Shown here in pieces: positions 10,741 through 23,280 of a stretch of 64,000 nucleotides of DNA. The stretch is from assembly GCF_904849725.1 (NCBI RefSeq), contig NC_058522.1:232785084-232849083 (forward strand), in the 5' to 3' direction. Under the pieces are notes generated by a model. That model saw only the letters and a program-made list of their open reading frames with translations, had not been told where the DNA came from and did no database searches. Made by a program: the position numbers and the translations under genes. The stretch's first letter is position 1, and the number at the start of each line of letters is the position of its first letter. Source of the stretch: Hordeum vulgare subsp. vulgare (taxonomy: Eukaryota; Streptophyta; Magnoliopsida; Poales; Poaceae).

Positions 10741-13700
10741 ATTTGTCGTTCTTCTGTGTCGTTGAGGCTTCTTGACGTCGTTGATGTAGTCGGCGCGTGG
10801 TCGGTGGTTGACTTCTGTTGCTTCATCGTCGTTGTCGTGGCTTCCTCGTCATGCCAGTTCTTTGTCTTGACTTGAGTAGGATAGACTTCCGTCATCTTGG
10901 GATTGCTTCGAGAAGTCCACCTTCTCGAGATATCACGGTACCCTCAAGAGGCATAACAATCAGCATTCCTGCGCTCGACCAAACACGACTAAGGTGTTCT
11001 TCCTCTTACTGGGTGAGTAAGTATGTCATCAGTGAGGATGACAACCTACCTTCCCAAACACGACATAAGCAGAGTGCTCAAAAGTCAGGTGAGGAGAACG
11101 GGACTTGCTATGGGCGGGTACTGGCCACATTTCAATGACTTAGAGTCGTCTTCTATGGTCGTAGTCCATCCACGTTGTGGCTCAGCGAAGCTTTAGGGTC
11201 TGAAGGAACTTAGGATGTGGGCGAACAATTATCATCTTATCTCTAAGCACATTCCTTAGATGCTAATAGTTCGACCGCTAACTTGAGACAACATCACCTC
11301 ATCTCATCAAGGATATCATCCTACGTGGTTCAACTCCACACCGCTCAAGCTAGTCAACTCCGGGTTGAGGGAAGAACTAAACCCAAACACTTACAAGTAT
11401 GGCGTAGCCCCAACTGTACATGCATTACTATGCAAGGACCTTGGGGAGACATACAGCTACCACGATTGAATCTGGGCACAACAAATCCAACTGTCCACCT
11501 ATGTCATCCAATGGACAGGGTACTACACTACTATATTAAGGAAACACGTAGTAGACCAATCCAATATCTTGTTTCCTTCCTATGAATCCGATCAAGTGAT
11601 CCATCAATCTGATCAATCATTACTAGACCTATCACTCTTACAAATCCAACACGGATGGGGTTCTACATAATCTCTTAGAGTCCTCATAACTCACATATTA
11701 CTGCAAGAATTACGTCGTAGTATATCCACCAACTTCCATAATCATGGCCATCTAATCTCCAAGGCCAAACAACATAGGTTGTAAATCTATTTGACAACTC
11801 CAAGTATACGTACTCTATATCCACCGAGAAACATGGTATCATGATCGAGATTAACGAGCTAAATCCAATTTACTCCGAACCATGTGGTCTTTGTCATCCT
11901 CAATACTCTATTAAGATTATCTATTTAAATCCAAGACTCAATCCAACAAGAAGTCTACTTGATACTGCAAGTCATTATGGTAATTATCTCCAAACCATGC
12001 CAACTACTTGCTAAAGTCATGTATACCACCAAGAATAATGTTTGCGATCATAATCATCCTATTAAATCCAATCTTACTCCAGATTACGAAGATTATGCTA
12101 ATACCAACTTGTTCCACCAAGTCCACCTACCTTTATAAGGGGTCTCACGATCCACCAAAATAGTCTAGCTATATCCTCAAGACAACTGTTGTCATCACCA
12201 CAATCTTAGTCTAATACTCTCATATCAGAGATCGGTCCTCTTATGGCATCAAGGTTACAGTGCTATCTTAAGATGGAAGGATACTTGTTCACGGTGATCA
12301 CTTGTTCCATTGAGAACCCGGTGCTCAGCGGGGTTTATCGGGGACCTACACGAGTTCTGGCAAGTCCGTGTACTAGACACGTGACCAGAAAATTTGAGCC
12401 AGAAAGGCTTGTGGAGGTTAGTCTGGTCTGGTGTGGTTTTCCAAACTCGAGGGAAAAATCACAGTCCTACGGGTTGCGTGCGATTAGGCATAGCACAGTC
12501 TGTGTCTTCAGTGTCAGTCGTCCTTCGAAGTGGATCCTTGGTGCGTCTTGTCTTGCTGTCTTCAGTTGTCGAGAGAGGTGAGAGAAAGAGAGAGAGCACA
12601 GAGGGGAGTGTCTAAGGGTCTTATTGCAATCAAACAAGCGTTTAAAAAATCAACTCAAACAAGTGCAAAAATTATTTTGAACATCAAAATAAGGCAAGTG
12701 ATATAACCGCATGCTTGTTGCCTAAGCAAAAGCGCGACTCATATCAAAGCACAAACAACAAAAACAAACAACACACAACATGGTCCATCCAAACCATTTC
12801 ACGGACTCGACTTCGCATAGGGGATTCATGACTCATCCTATCCTAGGTTCAGGGACTCGACAGTCGTGCTTGCTTCTTGCTCCGGGGAGGAGCCCGCTAA
12901 GTCTTCTGGACCTTCTCAGGGTGTTGTCACGCCTCTCGTTGTCGCTTGCTGAAACAATTCGCTTGGGTTGTAAAGAACTCTTGTTGTCTTCTCGTCTGGG
13001 AAGTTGCTCACGAAGGTGGTTCTTCATAGCTATCACTAACAGGGTCTTCTGTTGTCTTCATGATCTTGTGAGTGTCTTCTTGTCTTCCGAGGCTTCGAGT
13101 GTCTCAAGGGGACACCTTCATGCACCGATTTTTGCATGACATGATAGAGTTCTGATCTGCCAATCATTCTAATTGCGATATCGACACCTAGAGCGGGGGA
13201 TGAAGAGAACCGTTTTCCTGCTCACTAAGGTGAGGCAGACCAAATGGCAAGGTTCTCATCCACCGGTGGTGGTCGACACAATTCCTTATAACTGACAGGG
13301 TCACTCTATTAGTGGTGTAGATCAAGGTTTGCATATATTATGTCCAGATTATCGTAGGCAAAAGTGGCATCACTCTGGAACAGTGCCCAGGGATTCACCA
13401 TCTTCTAAGCCTCGATGTCCTCGTTCCTCTTAGAGGTACTTTTGTTGGTGTCGTCTGGTCGTAGAGTTGTCTTCTCTGTCCTTCAGCACAGGGTCTGCGT
13501 GGAAAGGTTACTTCCTTCCGGGCTGCCCACGAGGATTTAAATTTATCCCGTGGTCAGAGGGCATAGGGTACTAGCGACCGTTTGCAAGTTTTGAAAAAGT
13601 AGACGAGGAGTGTCAAGAAAATAAGAGTGGAAGGCTAGAGCATAACCTTCAATTTTTTTGAAGATTTAGGAGAGTCGAGAAAAAATATAGGTTTTCTAAG

Positions 13701-13775
13701 TACTTTGAAGGATCTGGAAAGCAGTTCTATCCTAACTAACGTCCGTGCTAACTAAGGGCTTCCTACAGTCAGGAT

Positions 13776-13788
13776 GGCTCTGATACCA
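13776..13788 (-). promoter_or_regulatory. Primer-binding site (tRNA-iMet) of the LARD
   Basis: Plus-strand GGCTCTGATACCA is the complement of TGGTATCAGAGCC, the standard primer site for initiator-Met tRNA. It is 4 nt from the right LTR, which is therefore the 5' LTR of a minus-strand element. Confidence 0.9.
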
Positions 13789-13792
13789 GCTC

Positions 13793-16700
13793 TGTGGGGA
13801 CCCCGACTGGTAAGTCGAGATCGCCGTGCCCAGTGATCCCAAGGATCAATGCTCACTGAACACATATACTGAATAATATAGTCTTACATCCATACATACC
13901 GTTTGATACAATAAATGACCACTTCGGTCGAGTCTTACATACATAGGGCCTTAAAGGAAAAGCACCAAACTAGACCAATAGCGGAATTATTGGTTGAAAG
14001 CGTGAACCCATGCCATCAGCCTTAACCTACAGGCATTCTGACTGGGAAGCGTCCTAGCTCGCAAGAACGTCACCGAGTTAATCTTGACCATATCCTGTCT
14101 TTCACACCTGGTCAATGAAATAACCTGTGGCAAGCCAATGAGTACTTTGAATGTACTCGCAAACAGCCCATGATACGAACAATGAAAGTGAAGGTTAAAA
14201 GTATCATGCATCTTTAGTGTAACTCATCTGGGTGGAATGATCATGAATATGCATCAAGTTAAAGAATTACTCTTGAAGAACAGGTTACAGATATCGACAT
14301 ACCTGACAAGGGTTGAACACACCGGGTTCACCCTATATGCCAAGTCACCGAACTTGGTCATATCAATTCCTCAAGTAACTCCGGTTATTAACACCATTCA
14401 TCGAATTCACACACACACACTTCGTTTATGCGGAAACGCTGGACGTAGTTTAAGCAGCACCACCCAACTGTCCTTGACCGTGGACACGGCTATTCGAATA
14501 GTTTACACTCTGCAGAGGTAGTACGCTGGACCCACGAGAAACGGGAAACCTCCGTGTCATCCACGACTCGCGGTATATCACATATACCCGAGGTAAGTAC
14601 CCGATCATCATCTTTCCCCTGACGATACTAGACAAAGAGGTCCACTCGATTGGTACCCAGCCCACATGTTGTACGTCTTTCGAGCACCGACTCTGGACTG
14701 TATGAACCATGCAGGGACCAACGGTGAGCCTGGAACTCATAATAATGGCATAGCCGTCCTACCTGGCACGACCCCATCACGAGAGTGACACCGATCACTG
14801 CCGCCACTAGTAATGTGGCTCTTTGCTAGTACCGACCAGAGTAATCAACAAAGCCCCGTCCCATAAAGGGGTATCGTGGTCGTACTAGTAAGGTTGGGAC
14901 GGTCGACAGATCATAAATCTAATCCCATTTCCGAAACCATACTCCCACAAAACACCGGTGCATCACTTCACCAAAAGTGATCACCAACTCATCATCACCC
15001 TCGGGCATTAGTGGCACCCCACGGGGTTTTCATAAACTCTTTGATTTATCTCATCATCATGCTCATGATAAAATGCTCTATCTTTACTTGTCAACATGGT
15101 ATTAACATGACCCTCAAGGGGTAGGGTCAAGCTCAATGCAATGATCTTACTCTGCTAGTCAACATGATAGTAGCATGATCCTCATGGATGGTAAGATCAA
15201 GCTCATCATACTCATGCTCTGAGGAGCCATGTGAATAACATCATCAACATGCAAGGGCTTTGAAGAAGCCTCCGGTGCCATCACCACAATGATGAACCGG
15301 CATCGTGATCACATGCAACGGGAAAATACCAACTATACTAGCATGCAACAATGTTTATGATCAAGTCATGGTCAAAGGGCTGCTTGCCTTGCTCACGTAA
15401 GTCCTCGGGGTGCTCGAGGTCTTCCGCTCCATCCCCGAATACTCCGTCTACCATCAACTAACGTCGGAAATAACCATAGTAAGCCACACATCAAACAGAA
15501 TAAAAGTGTTCTATAAATAGAAGTTTTATTTTTCTTGGACCTCTCTGGTCATAAGAAAAAAAAATACCTGAAGCTTCTCACAGGAGATTTGAATCATCAA
15601 GGATTTTTGAATAGGTGAAAGGAGCAATAGGTGGCCATTGAATAAGCCAACAGAAATCATTCTGTTAAAAATGAGTGGAGGCACCCATTTAACAAAGAAT
15701 GATTTTAGAAATATTTAGGAAGTGGTTTCACTGGATTTGGAGATGGTATGAATATTCTAGAGATTTAACAATGAGGAATAAATAGCAATAGGAGCTATTT
15801 ATTTATTGCAACAGAAGTAAGTCACACAAAAATGTTGACCAGAGTCCCAAAAATAGGGACTGATTTTAGAAGGCTGTGGGAGTTTGAATCACTCCATTTG
15901 GAGTTGATTTGCATCCTAGGGAAATTTCCAAAGTGGAGTCAAATATGGACAGATCTGGATTTTAAATGAAATGCCACAGAAAGTGGGTAGGGAAAAATAT
16001 GAAAAGCACTTATTTGGATAGGCCTGATTTTTAGGATCCTGCAGAAATTTGAATCAATGAAATACGAGTTAGTATGAATTTATGGTGGAATTTGTAAGTC
16101 AGCCAAATCTGAAAAAGGGAAAAGGACTCAGCTTCGCCGAGGGCGTGAGGCAGGCCTTCGGGCTGGCCCAGCAGCTCGGCTGCAAGCGAAGGACACGCCG
16201 AAGGCGCACAGCCGAAAATACGCTTTCGGAAGGGGGAGGTGCACCACCTTGAGTGCGCCTCCACTTATCCTGGCCGACGGGCCCAGTCAACGAGCAAGGG
16301 GATGACGAGGTGGTCCCGCATGTCAGCTCTTTCGTCCTCCTCCCGCTTGGCATGAAGGAGGGCAGGGGCTAGACCGCGCAGCGCCGGCGCCGATCTGGCT
16401 GTCCCGGCGACCTCCCTCAGCGCTCCGACCACCGGCTTGCTCGGGGCACCGAGCCGCATCGACCCCGGGGTTCCATTCCCGCAGGGGAACTGCAGGGAGA
16501 GCGACCATGGCCGCTGTTCGAGGGCGGCGTCGGTAGCCTAGGAGGTCGGCGCCCCGGCGGCTGAAAGGGGGAAAGGAGGAGTGGGGCGGCTCCGTGGTGG
16601 CCTCGGGGTCCTCCTGGACGAGCTAGGGGTGGAGAGAGGGGGCTAAAGAGCCCAGGCGCAGTCATGGCCGAAGCTGGCCATGGCGGCCATGGGAGGAGAG

Positions 16701-18854
16701 GAGGAGGCTTGGGAGGAGAAGGGGCTCAAGGGGGAGCTCAGGAGGAGCCCAAGGAAGAGGGGGAGAGGTGCCGGTGCAGAAGAGGCTCGGGGAGAGCTTC
16801 AAGTGGAGGGGGGAGAGAAGAGAAAGTGCAGGAGCTCTCGGAGCTCTCTGGTGCATGGATGCCACGCATGCCTGAGGGGTCTTGGAGGCTTCCTAGTGGA
16901 GGGGAATGGCTTGAACGGTCAAAAGGGGATGCTCTGACGCTCAGAGACATGGTGCAGCTGCGGGACATGAGCTAGGGAACAAGGAAATGGTGCAGAGCAC
17001 CATTAGTGCAGGCTAACAGCGTGGTCACCATGGCCACGCGTGTCCAGGGTGTCCATTCGACCTGGAAAAGTTATCTCCCATGCAAGGCATGCTTGCCAGA
17101 GGTCACTGGTGGAGTTTGCAAGCATCTTGGGCTGGTTTGAACTTGCTTTGACTGTTTTGAAGTTTCTAACAACAAACTTATAGCTCATAAAAGTGGGTCT
17201 TAGGTGGGGAGCCTTGGGGAGAAATTATGTCTGGCAATCTTAGGCATGGAAGGACTCCATTACTGCAAGGTTTCAGCCCAAACAAGGGAGGATAGCTACT
17301 ACTTGCTGTTCAAAGCCATGATTCAGCAAGAAATCCATTTGAAGAAGTGCTGCTCATTTTTCCCACATGAGCATGCCATATCCTGGTTCTAAATGAAGCA
17401 TTGGAATATAATGGATGCTCTGGAAAGAGTCGGCGGTGACAGCTTAAGCAGAATAATGGAAAGAAGGGTAAAACAGTGCTGCTAAGGGTGAAAATGAGAG
17501 AAACTTACAAAGGGTCCTTCCCCAACAATTGACCAGTGGCCATGGGAAAGTTACTTGAGGTAAAATATGACTATGTGAGGCTGTGGTAGAAAGTTGAGCT
17601 CAAGGAATAAAGTGGAAGGGGCAAAAGAAGCCAAATTAGTGAGTGCACACAAGGTGTTTGATCTGTGGTTAGGCTACCAGATGGATTCCAATGGCTATGA
17701 AACTTAACAGGATCAAATAATAGATGAAAATAGGCTTGCACACCAAATTTGGGATTTGTTGGAGAAGTTTTCCAATGTAGACTTGGAAAACCCTAGAAAT
17801 GGGCAGAAATGGGTTTCTGCTTAGAACCCTATTCAAATGAATTCCCACGAATCCAATATTCGGTGTAGGGGCATTATTTGAGGATTAAGGCATGCACAAA
17901 AAGTTTGAGGATAATTGGAGAAACTTTATAATGTAAAGTTTACCAAAGTCAGAAATCACCAAAGAGGGTTTTGAGGGTCTTAGGACAAGTTTCTCTATTC
18001 TCCTTGGTGTACCACTTGGTGTGGATGCCTCATTGGAGTACTTGAACATGTCCACCAAATTTGAGCACAGTTGGAGAGACTTCACAATGTAGAGTTGCTC
18101 AAATTTGATTCTGGACAGATAGGGTTTTAGAGTGATTAGGGGAGTCAAATCAACTTGGATTGAAATGAAACCTGGCAAGATCATCAAGAATATCATAGAT
18201 GACTTGCTAGAATTTTACTGGAATTTATTGAGAGAAATATTCCAAAAGCTTGAAATAGGCAGGAATGGTTTTGGAGGGGTTTGCCCAATACTTTGAACAT
18301 GACCATGTGTTGAAACTCATATATATGGAATAAATATATCCATTGAGTTTCCCTAAATTTTCTGAAATATTTTGAAGGCAATAAAAATAACTTTCCTTCA
18401 TAGGAGACCTTTTCTGGCCTCACAGAAGGGCTTTTAAATAAAATAATAAAATAACTTTTAAAATAATAATATGGTGGTTTTTGAAAGTCATTTTGATAAT
18501 GGTTTTAAATAAAACAATTGGTGCAAAAGAAACTCCCTAATTTGAGGACTTGTAGTACAAACCTCAGCTAAGGGGTTTGCAAGTTTAATTCAAAGAAAAG
18601 CTTTTTGGTGAAAATAATATTTGGTAAAAATAGATATTTGTCCTAAACACATGGTATGATCATTAGGCAGGAGATCATGGAGTAAGGAGGTGATTAGGAG
18701 GATGGCAAGAATTAATGGGGATCAATCACATGCAATTAAACAAACAGGTAGACAATAGTCACTCCAAGCATCACAAGCATTCACAAAAATTTTAATTGGT
18801 CCTAAATTTTGAAATAAGTTAATTAGTCACGGAAGCCAAAAATAGGGTGTGACA
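13793..18854 (-). repeat. LARD 5' LTR (right copy)
   Basis: It is colinear with 4688-9758 and ends in the same termini (TGTGGGGACC ... GGGTGTGACA). The GC-rich block is at about 16120-16970. Differences from the left copy are scattered substitutions and small indels, for example a short deletion near 18230. Confidence 0.92.
14335..14363. other. Conserved U5 hairpin, LARD right LTR
   Basis: Second copy of the hairpin described at 5231-5259, unchanged in both arms and loop. Confidence 0.6.
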
Positions 18855-18859
18855 TGAGG
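18855..18859. repeat. Target-site duplication TGAGG, right copy
   Basis: Exact match to 4683-4687. The interrupted Athila ORF continues in phase immediately after it. Confidence 0.92.
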
Positions 18860-19024
18860 TTTTGTGAAACAACTCTTGCTCGCAATACTTGTCTCACTCG
18901 TGAAGTTGTTTTGCTGGAAAAACATATCGCAGATCTCCAAGGTATAAATCAAAGACTAATGGCCCTTTTGGAGTCAAAGATTGCAACAACTCCACCACCA
19001 TCACCTCCAAATGAAGACAACTGA
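18860..19024 (+). pseudogene. Athila ORF3, 3' part
   Basis: Read in the phase set by the left part ending at 4687, this stretch is open until TGA 19022-19024. It encodes a leucine-rich, probably coiled-coil segment (VVLLEKHIADLQGINQRL) and a proline-rich end (TTPPPSPPNEDN). Together the two parts would have been about 138 codons. No catalytic motif is seen; a structural or nucleic-acid-binding role is possible but unproven. Confidence 0.65.
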
Positions 19025-20544
19025 GCATTGTTATGGGCAATCCCCTTGGCTTGTGCCAAGCTTGGGGGAGTTGCCCCTGTATCGTATCACCATCACATCT
19101 TTTGCCTTTACCTTTGTTTTAGTTTGTTCCTTTTCAGTTTTCTCTTTCTCTAGTAGTTTAAAAGTCTTAGTGTTTTAGTTTTGAGTTTGGCTTTGTGTCA
19201 CCCCTGATGTATTCAAGCTCATGAGCCATATAATAAAGAGTGTCTTAGTTGAAGCTTTTCCTCTTGCCATGATCAAAAGAGTGAGAATAGAACAAAAGCA
19301 TGAAAGATCATGTAATGATCTTATGGGAAGTGATGGCTTCACATATAAAAAGAATGAGGATTTAAACTTGTTGAGGGTAGGAAAACGTAGACCTTGGTCA
19401 TGGTTGCAATTAATAGGAAGTGATAAAGAAGGAGAGGTTCACATATAAATATATCATCTGTGACACCATCTATGATTGTGAACACTCACTAAACTATTGC
19501 ATGCCTAGAAGTAGATGTTGGACAAGGAAGACAACATAATGAATTGTGTTTCCTTGGCTCCGAACAATGTTATATGATTAGAGATCCCTTAGCATGTGAC
19601 GATTGCTTCCACCTCATATTAGCCAAAACTCCCGCTCCAAGTAGAGATACTACTTGTGCATCCATAAACCTCCAACCCGGTTTTGCCATGTGAGTCCACC
19701 ATACCTACCTATGGATTGAATAAGATCCCTCAAGTAATTTTTCATCGGTGCAAGCAATAAAAATTGCTCTCTAATATGTATGATCTATTAGTGTGTGGAA
19801 AATAAGCTTTGTACGAACCTATGATGAGGAAGACATAAAAGCGACAGACTGCATAATAAAGTTCTTTATCACAGGAGGCAATGTAAAGTGACGTTCCTCC
19901 GCACTAAGGGGACACGCATCCAAACCTCAAAAGCGCATGACAACCTCTGCTTCCCTCTGCGAAGGTCCTATCTTGTACCTTTACTTTTTTCCCTTGAAAG
20001 AGTCATGGTGATCTTCACCAATTACTTGTTTCGCCTTTATCTTGGCTAACGTCATATGCTCGTGAAAGATCTATATTCATATGTCAACTTGGAGGTAAGT
20101 ATTCATGAATTATTATTGTTGACTTTACCCTTGAGGTAAGCATTGGGAGGCAAAACTGTAAGCCCCTATCTTTCTCTGTGTCCAGCTGGAACTTTGATCT
20201 CATGAGTACCACGTGAGTTGTAGCAATTGTAGAGAACGAAAGAGTGATTGAGTATGTGGATTTTCTTTACAAGCTCTTATTTGACTCTTTCTGATGTTGT
20301 GATAAATTGCAATTGCTTCCATGACTAAAGGCTATCGGTTGTTACTTCTCGGTAAGGTTCTTGATCCATGCTTTACTTTGTGAAGGAATTATCACATTAG
20401 CATGAGAGATTATATGTTGGTATTGCTGTTCTGATCATGGTCATGATGCATGCATGTTCGTATCTTGTTTTGTAGACACCTCTCTCCCTAAACATGTGGA
20501 CATATTTATTGAGCTAGGCTTTCGTTTGAGGACAAGCGAGGTCT
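19025..20544 (+). other. Athila 3' non-coding region
   Basis: No ORF of note is present between ORF3 and the terminal polypurine tract. It contains an extra copy of the polypurine tract near its start (19058-19073). The long untranslated 3' region is usual in Athila elements. Confidence 0.7.
19058..19073 (+). other. Internal duplicate of the polypurine tract
   Basis: The 16-nt string AAGCTTGGGGGAGTTG is identical to the terminal tract at 20545-20560 and lies 1.5 kb upstream of it. It may serve as a second plus-strand primer. Confidence 0.6.
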
Positions 20545-20558
20545 AAGCTTGGGGGAGT
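20545..20558 (+). promoter_or_regulatory. Terminal polypurine tract of the Athila element
   Basis: AAGCTTGGGGGAGT directly precedes the LTR start TGATAAGTCC. Confidence 0.8.
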
Positions 20559-21927
20559 TGATAAGTCCATTTTGCATCATGTTTTCATGTTGATATTTAT
20601 CGCTTCTTGGGCTGTTATTTCACTTCACGGTACTATTCTTATGCCTTTTCTCTCTTATTTTGCAAGGTTTACATGAAGAGGGAGAATGTCGGCAACTGGA
20701 ATTCTGGCCTGAAAGTGGAGCAAAGTTGAGATACCTATTCTGCGCAAATCCAAACGGCGTGAAAATAAACAAGTATTTTTTTTCGGATTTATCAAAAATA
20801 CTGGGCCGAAGAAGTGCCAGAGGGGCGCCAGGGGTTGGCCACAAGCCTGCACGGCACGGCCACCCCCAGGCCGTGCCATGAGGGCTTGTGGGAAACCTGC
20901 TGGCCCACTTGCCCCCCTCTTTTGCTATACGAAGGGTTTCGTCGAGGAAAAAAAATCAGGGAGGAGCTTTTTCGTGGATTCGCCGCTGCCACGAGGCGGA
21001 ACTTGAGCAGAACCAATCTAGAGATCCGGCAGGACGATCCTGCCGAGGAAACTTCCCTCCCGGGGGGGGGGGGGAATCGTCACCATCGTCATCACCAACA
21101 CTCCTCTCATCGGAGGGGACTCGTCACCATCAACATCTTCATCAGCACCATCTCATCTCCAAACCCTAGTTCATCACTTGTAAGCAATCGGAGTCGCGAC
21201 TTGTAAGGTTGCTAGTAGTGTTGATTACTCTTTATAGTGGATGCTAGTTGGATTATTTGGTGGAAGAATTTATGTTCAGATCCCTGATGCTACTCATTAC
21301 CTCTCTGGTCATGAATATGATTATGCTTTGTGAGTAGTTACTTTTGTTCCTGAGGACATGGGATAAGTCATGCTAATAGTAGTCATGTGAATTTGGTATC
21401 CGTTCGGTAATTTGATATGTTGTATGTTGTTTTTTCCTCTAGTGGTGTTATGTGAACGTCAACTACATAACACTTCACCATTATTTGGGCCTAGAGGAAG
21501 GCATTGGGAAGTAGTAAGTAGATGATGGGTTGGTAGAGTGACAGAAGCTTAAACCCTAGTTTATGCGTTGCTTCGTAAGGGGCTGATTTGGACCCACTAG
21601 GTTAATGCTATGGTTAGACCTTGTCTTAATTCTTCTTTTGTAGTTCAGGATGCTTGCGAGAGGGGTTAATGGGATGCTTGTCCAAGTAAGGGCAGTACCC
21701 AAGCGCCAGTACACCCACATATCAAACTATCAAAGTAACGAACGCGAATCATATCAACATGATGAAACTAGCATGACAGAAATTCTCGTGTGTCCTCGGG
21801 AGCGTTTTCCCTCCTATAAGACTTTGTCTAGGCTTGTCACTTGCCAGATCCTTCTGCTCCTCGTTGGGTTCGACACTCTTACTTATCGAAAGGACTACGA
21901 TTGATCCCCTATACTTGTGGGTCATCA
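20559..21927 (+). repeat. Athila 3' LTR (1369 bp)
   Basis: It starts TGATAAGTCC and ends GTGGGTCATCA. The U3 part has a large hairpin at 20839-20891 followed by a weak TATA-like CTATAC at 20925. A 13-14-base G run near 21061 may be poorly sequenced. Downstream, chromovirus leader sequence begins at 21928; the first bases GCAGC should be repeated at the unseen 5' end. Confidence 0.85.
20839..20891 (+). other. U3 cruciform of the Athila LTR
   Basis: Outer arms CCACAAGCC / GGCTTGTGG and inner arms GGCACGGCC / GGCCGTGCC are both perfect, separated by symmetric 5-nt internal loops and closed by a 7-nt C-rich loop. Related structures occur in the other Athila-type LTRs here and in the internal segment at 4225-4275. 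Confidence 0.7.
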
Positions 21928-22248
21928 GCAGCATGTAAGTGACTGCATCGCCTATCTTTATCTTAATTAATGCAGTTGCAAGGTTCTTCGAGCCTTCTTA
22001 AATTGACACACTTGCACAATGCGGAAACCCGTTATTAGGCACCTCGTCCCTTTATGGTTCCCCTCGACCACTTCATAGTATTGACCTGGTCGCTCCTTGC
22101 AGGATGGTGACTGCTACGCGCACCAGTGTCTTGGCAACCTCGATGCTGGTGAGTCTAGCTAGCAGCCAGGAGCCGGTGAAACCACCCAAGCTGGAGATCA
22201 CCTGGAGCAGCAGCACGACATTCCGCCCCACCACCACATACGGAGAAC
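21928..22248 (+). other. Chromovirus leader / start of gag region
   Basis: This sequence joins the Athila LTR end to the gag ORF. An ATG at 22104 opens a frame (MVTATRTSVL...) that runs into gag in a neighbouring phase at about 22250, so the original gag start may be 22104 with a later one-base shift. Confidence 0.5.
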
Positions 22249-23280
22249 ATGACTGTGGCACCGTTCTTCCAAGCTCTCCGAGAGGAACGCCAAGCCACCA
22301 ACGTCGCCATCCAGCAGATAGCTCAGGCCTGGGTGAATAACCCGCCGCAATGTGGAAATGGCAACGGTCACTCTACTCTGTCTGAGTTCATGAGGACTAC
22401 GCCACCAATATTCACCGAGACAATTGAACTCCTGGATGCTGATGACTCGATCCGCACCATTGAAGACCTCCTGACGCTGGTTAAGTGCACTGATGATCGT
22501 GAGAAGGTCCTTTATGCTTCTCACTATCTCGGAGGCACTGCCAGAGCTTGGTGGGATGGATTCGCACATGCCATCACGTGGGTTGTCTTCAAGAACGGGT
22601 TCCGCGGCGGTCACATTCCCACAGGGATGATGACCATCAAGAAGCGGGAATTCTGTGCTCTGAGGCAAGGCAGGGACACGGTCAAGGAATACCTGCAGAA
22701 GTTTGACCTCCTGTCAAGGTATGCACGTGAAGATGTCAGCGCTGAAGCCGCCAAGGTGGAGCGCTTCATGGAAGGGCTCCAGCAATCACTGCAATACCAG
22801 CTTGTTGTCTATGACTGCCGGACTTTCTGTGATCTGGTGAATAGGGCGCTCATGCTGGAAGACAAGCGTCGTGCTATGGATGATACTCGCAAGCGCAAGA
22901 TGATGTGTAGTGGTGGGTATAGCACCCCGAGGGCTCGTCCGTGGCAATCCGCCCTAACAAAGACTAACTATAAGCAACAACAGTACAAGAGTTCTACCTT
23001 TCGCCCAAGCTTTCAGCCCCAGCAGTCTGCCAACCCCAAGCCAGCAACCAACTCACCCAACAGTAGTGGGGGCAAGCTCGTCATTCCAGGGCAGGTCACC
23101 TACTTTGTGTGTGGTCAGTCAGGACACTACTCCCGGCAATGCCCTAACAAAAAGCCTGATACATCGCGCCCCAATGTGCCAAACCAAGGCAAAGGAGCAC
23201 CAAACCGGAACCAGGCACCCCGCAACCAGCAATACCACCATAGGGGATGTGTGAATCACATCTCCGCTGAGGAAGCCTAG
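22249..23280 (+). pseudogene. gag: Chromovirus gag
   Basis: The 343-codon frame contains a Retrotrans_gag capsid domain (ASHYLGGTARAWWDGF, REFCALRQGRDTVKEYLQ, FMEGLQQSLQ) at residues about 60-200 and a zinc knuckle near residue 285. The knuckle reads YFVCGQSGHYSRQC: the first cysteine of the CX2CX4HX4C pattern is absent, probably through a TGC-to-TAC change. The stop TAG at 23278 is in frame with the downstream protease, so gag and pol were probably one polyprotein. Gag would package element RNA. Confidence 0.8.

Larger units (their letters stand above)
9797..13775 (-). other. LARD internal domain without gag or pol
   Basis: I could not recognise a Gag, protease, RT, RNase H or integrase motif on either strand. 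The minus strand offers only short ORFs. The one coherent coding unit is antisense: the mini-gene at about 10243-10740. The stretch 11100-12240 is moderately AT-rich with many stops in all frames. A purine-rich patch lies near 12570-12610. From 13140 to 13775 is the leader that follows the primer site on the element strand. Nothing else is supported. Confidence 0.65.
4688..18854 (-). mobile_element. Non-autonomous LTR element with ~5-kb LTRs (LARD, Sukkula-like)
   Basis: Two direct repeats of 5071 and 5062 bp flank a 4034-bp internal domain, bounded by perfect 5-bp duplications. A tRNA-iMet primer site reads on the minus strand next to the right LTR and a purine tract lies next to the left LTR, so the element is minus-strand. 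No gag, protease, RT or integrase is recognisable inside; this is the definition of a large retrotransposon derivative moved in trans. Its LTR termini and U5 region are clearly related to the LTR of the chromovirus at 26666-30801 in the opposite orientation, which points to a chromovirus of that type as the enzyme source. Five substitutions were counted by eye in the first ~135 nt of the two LTRs. Confidence 0.9.
1..21927 (+). mobile_element. Athila-clade Ty3/Gypsy retrotransposon (WHAM-like?), 5' end outside window, split by a nested element
   Basis: The visible order is gag, protease, reverse transcriptase, RNase H, integrase, a small third ORF, a non-coding 3' region, a polypurine tract and a 3' LTR. 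The pol residues ([10 protein letters not shown] in [13 protein letters not shown] in protease) and the AAGCTTGGGGGAGT polypurine tract point to the Athila clade. A minus-strand element occupies 4688-18854 and splits the third ORF; the host sequence resumes exactly after the TGAGG duplication. The 5' LTR, leader and start of gag lie left of the window. The LTR starting TGATAAGTCC reminds me of the Triticeae WHAM family, but the name is from memory. The copy is dead: gag is broken and RT is deleted. Confidence 0.9.

Noticed and set aside
21058..21075. Long G runs here and near 40530, 46441, 49577 and 57616
   Set aside because: Considered as quadruplex signals, but single homopolymer runs in LTRs are prone to sequencing error and have no partner G tracts.
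22198..22668. 156-codon minus-strand ORF
   Set aside because: It is the antisense shadow of chromovirus gag.
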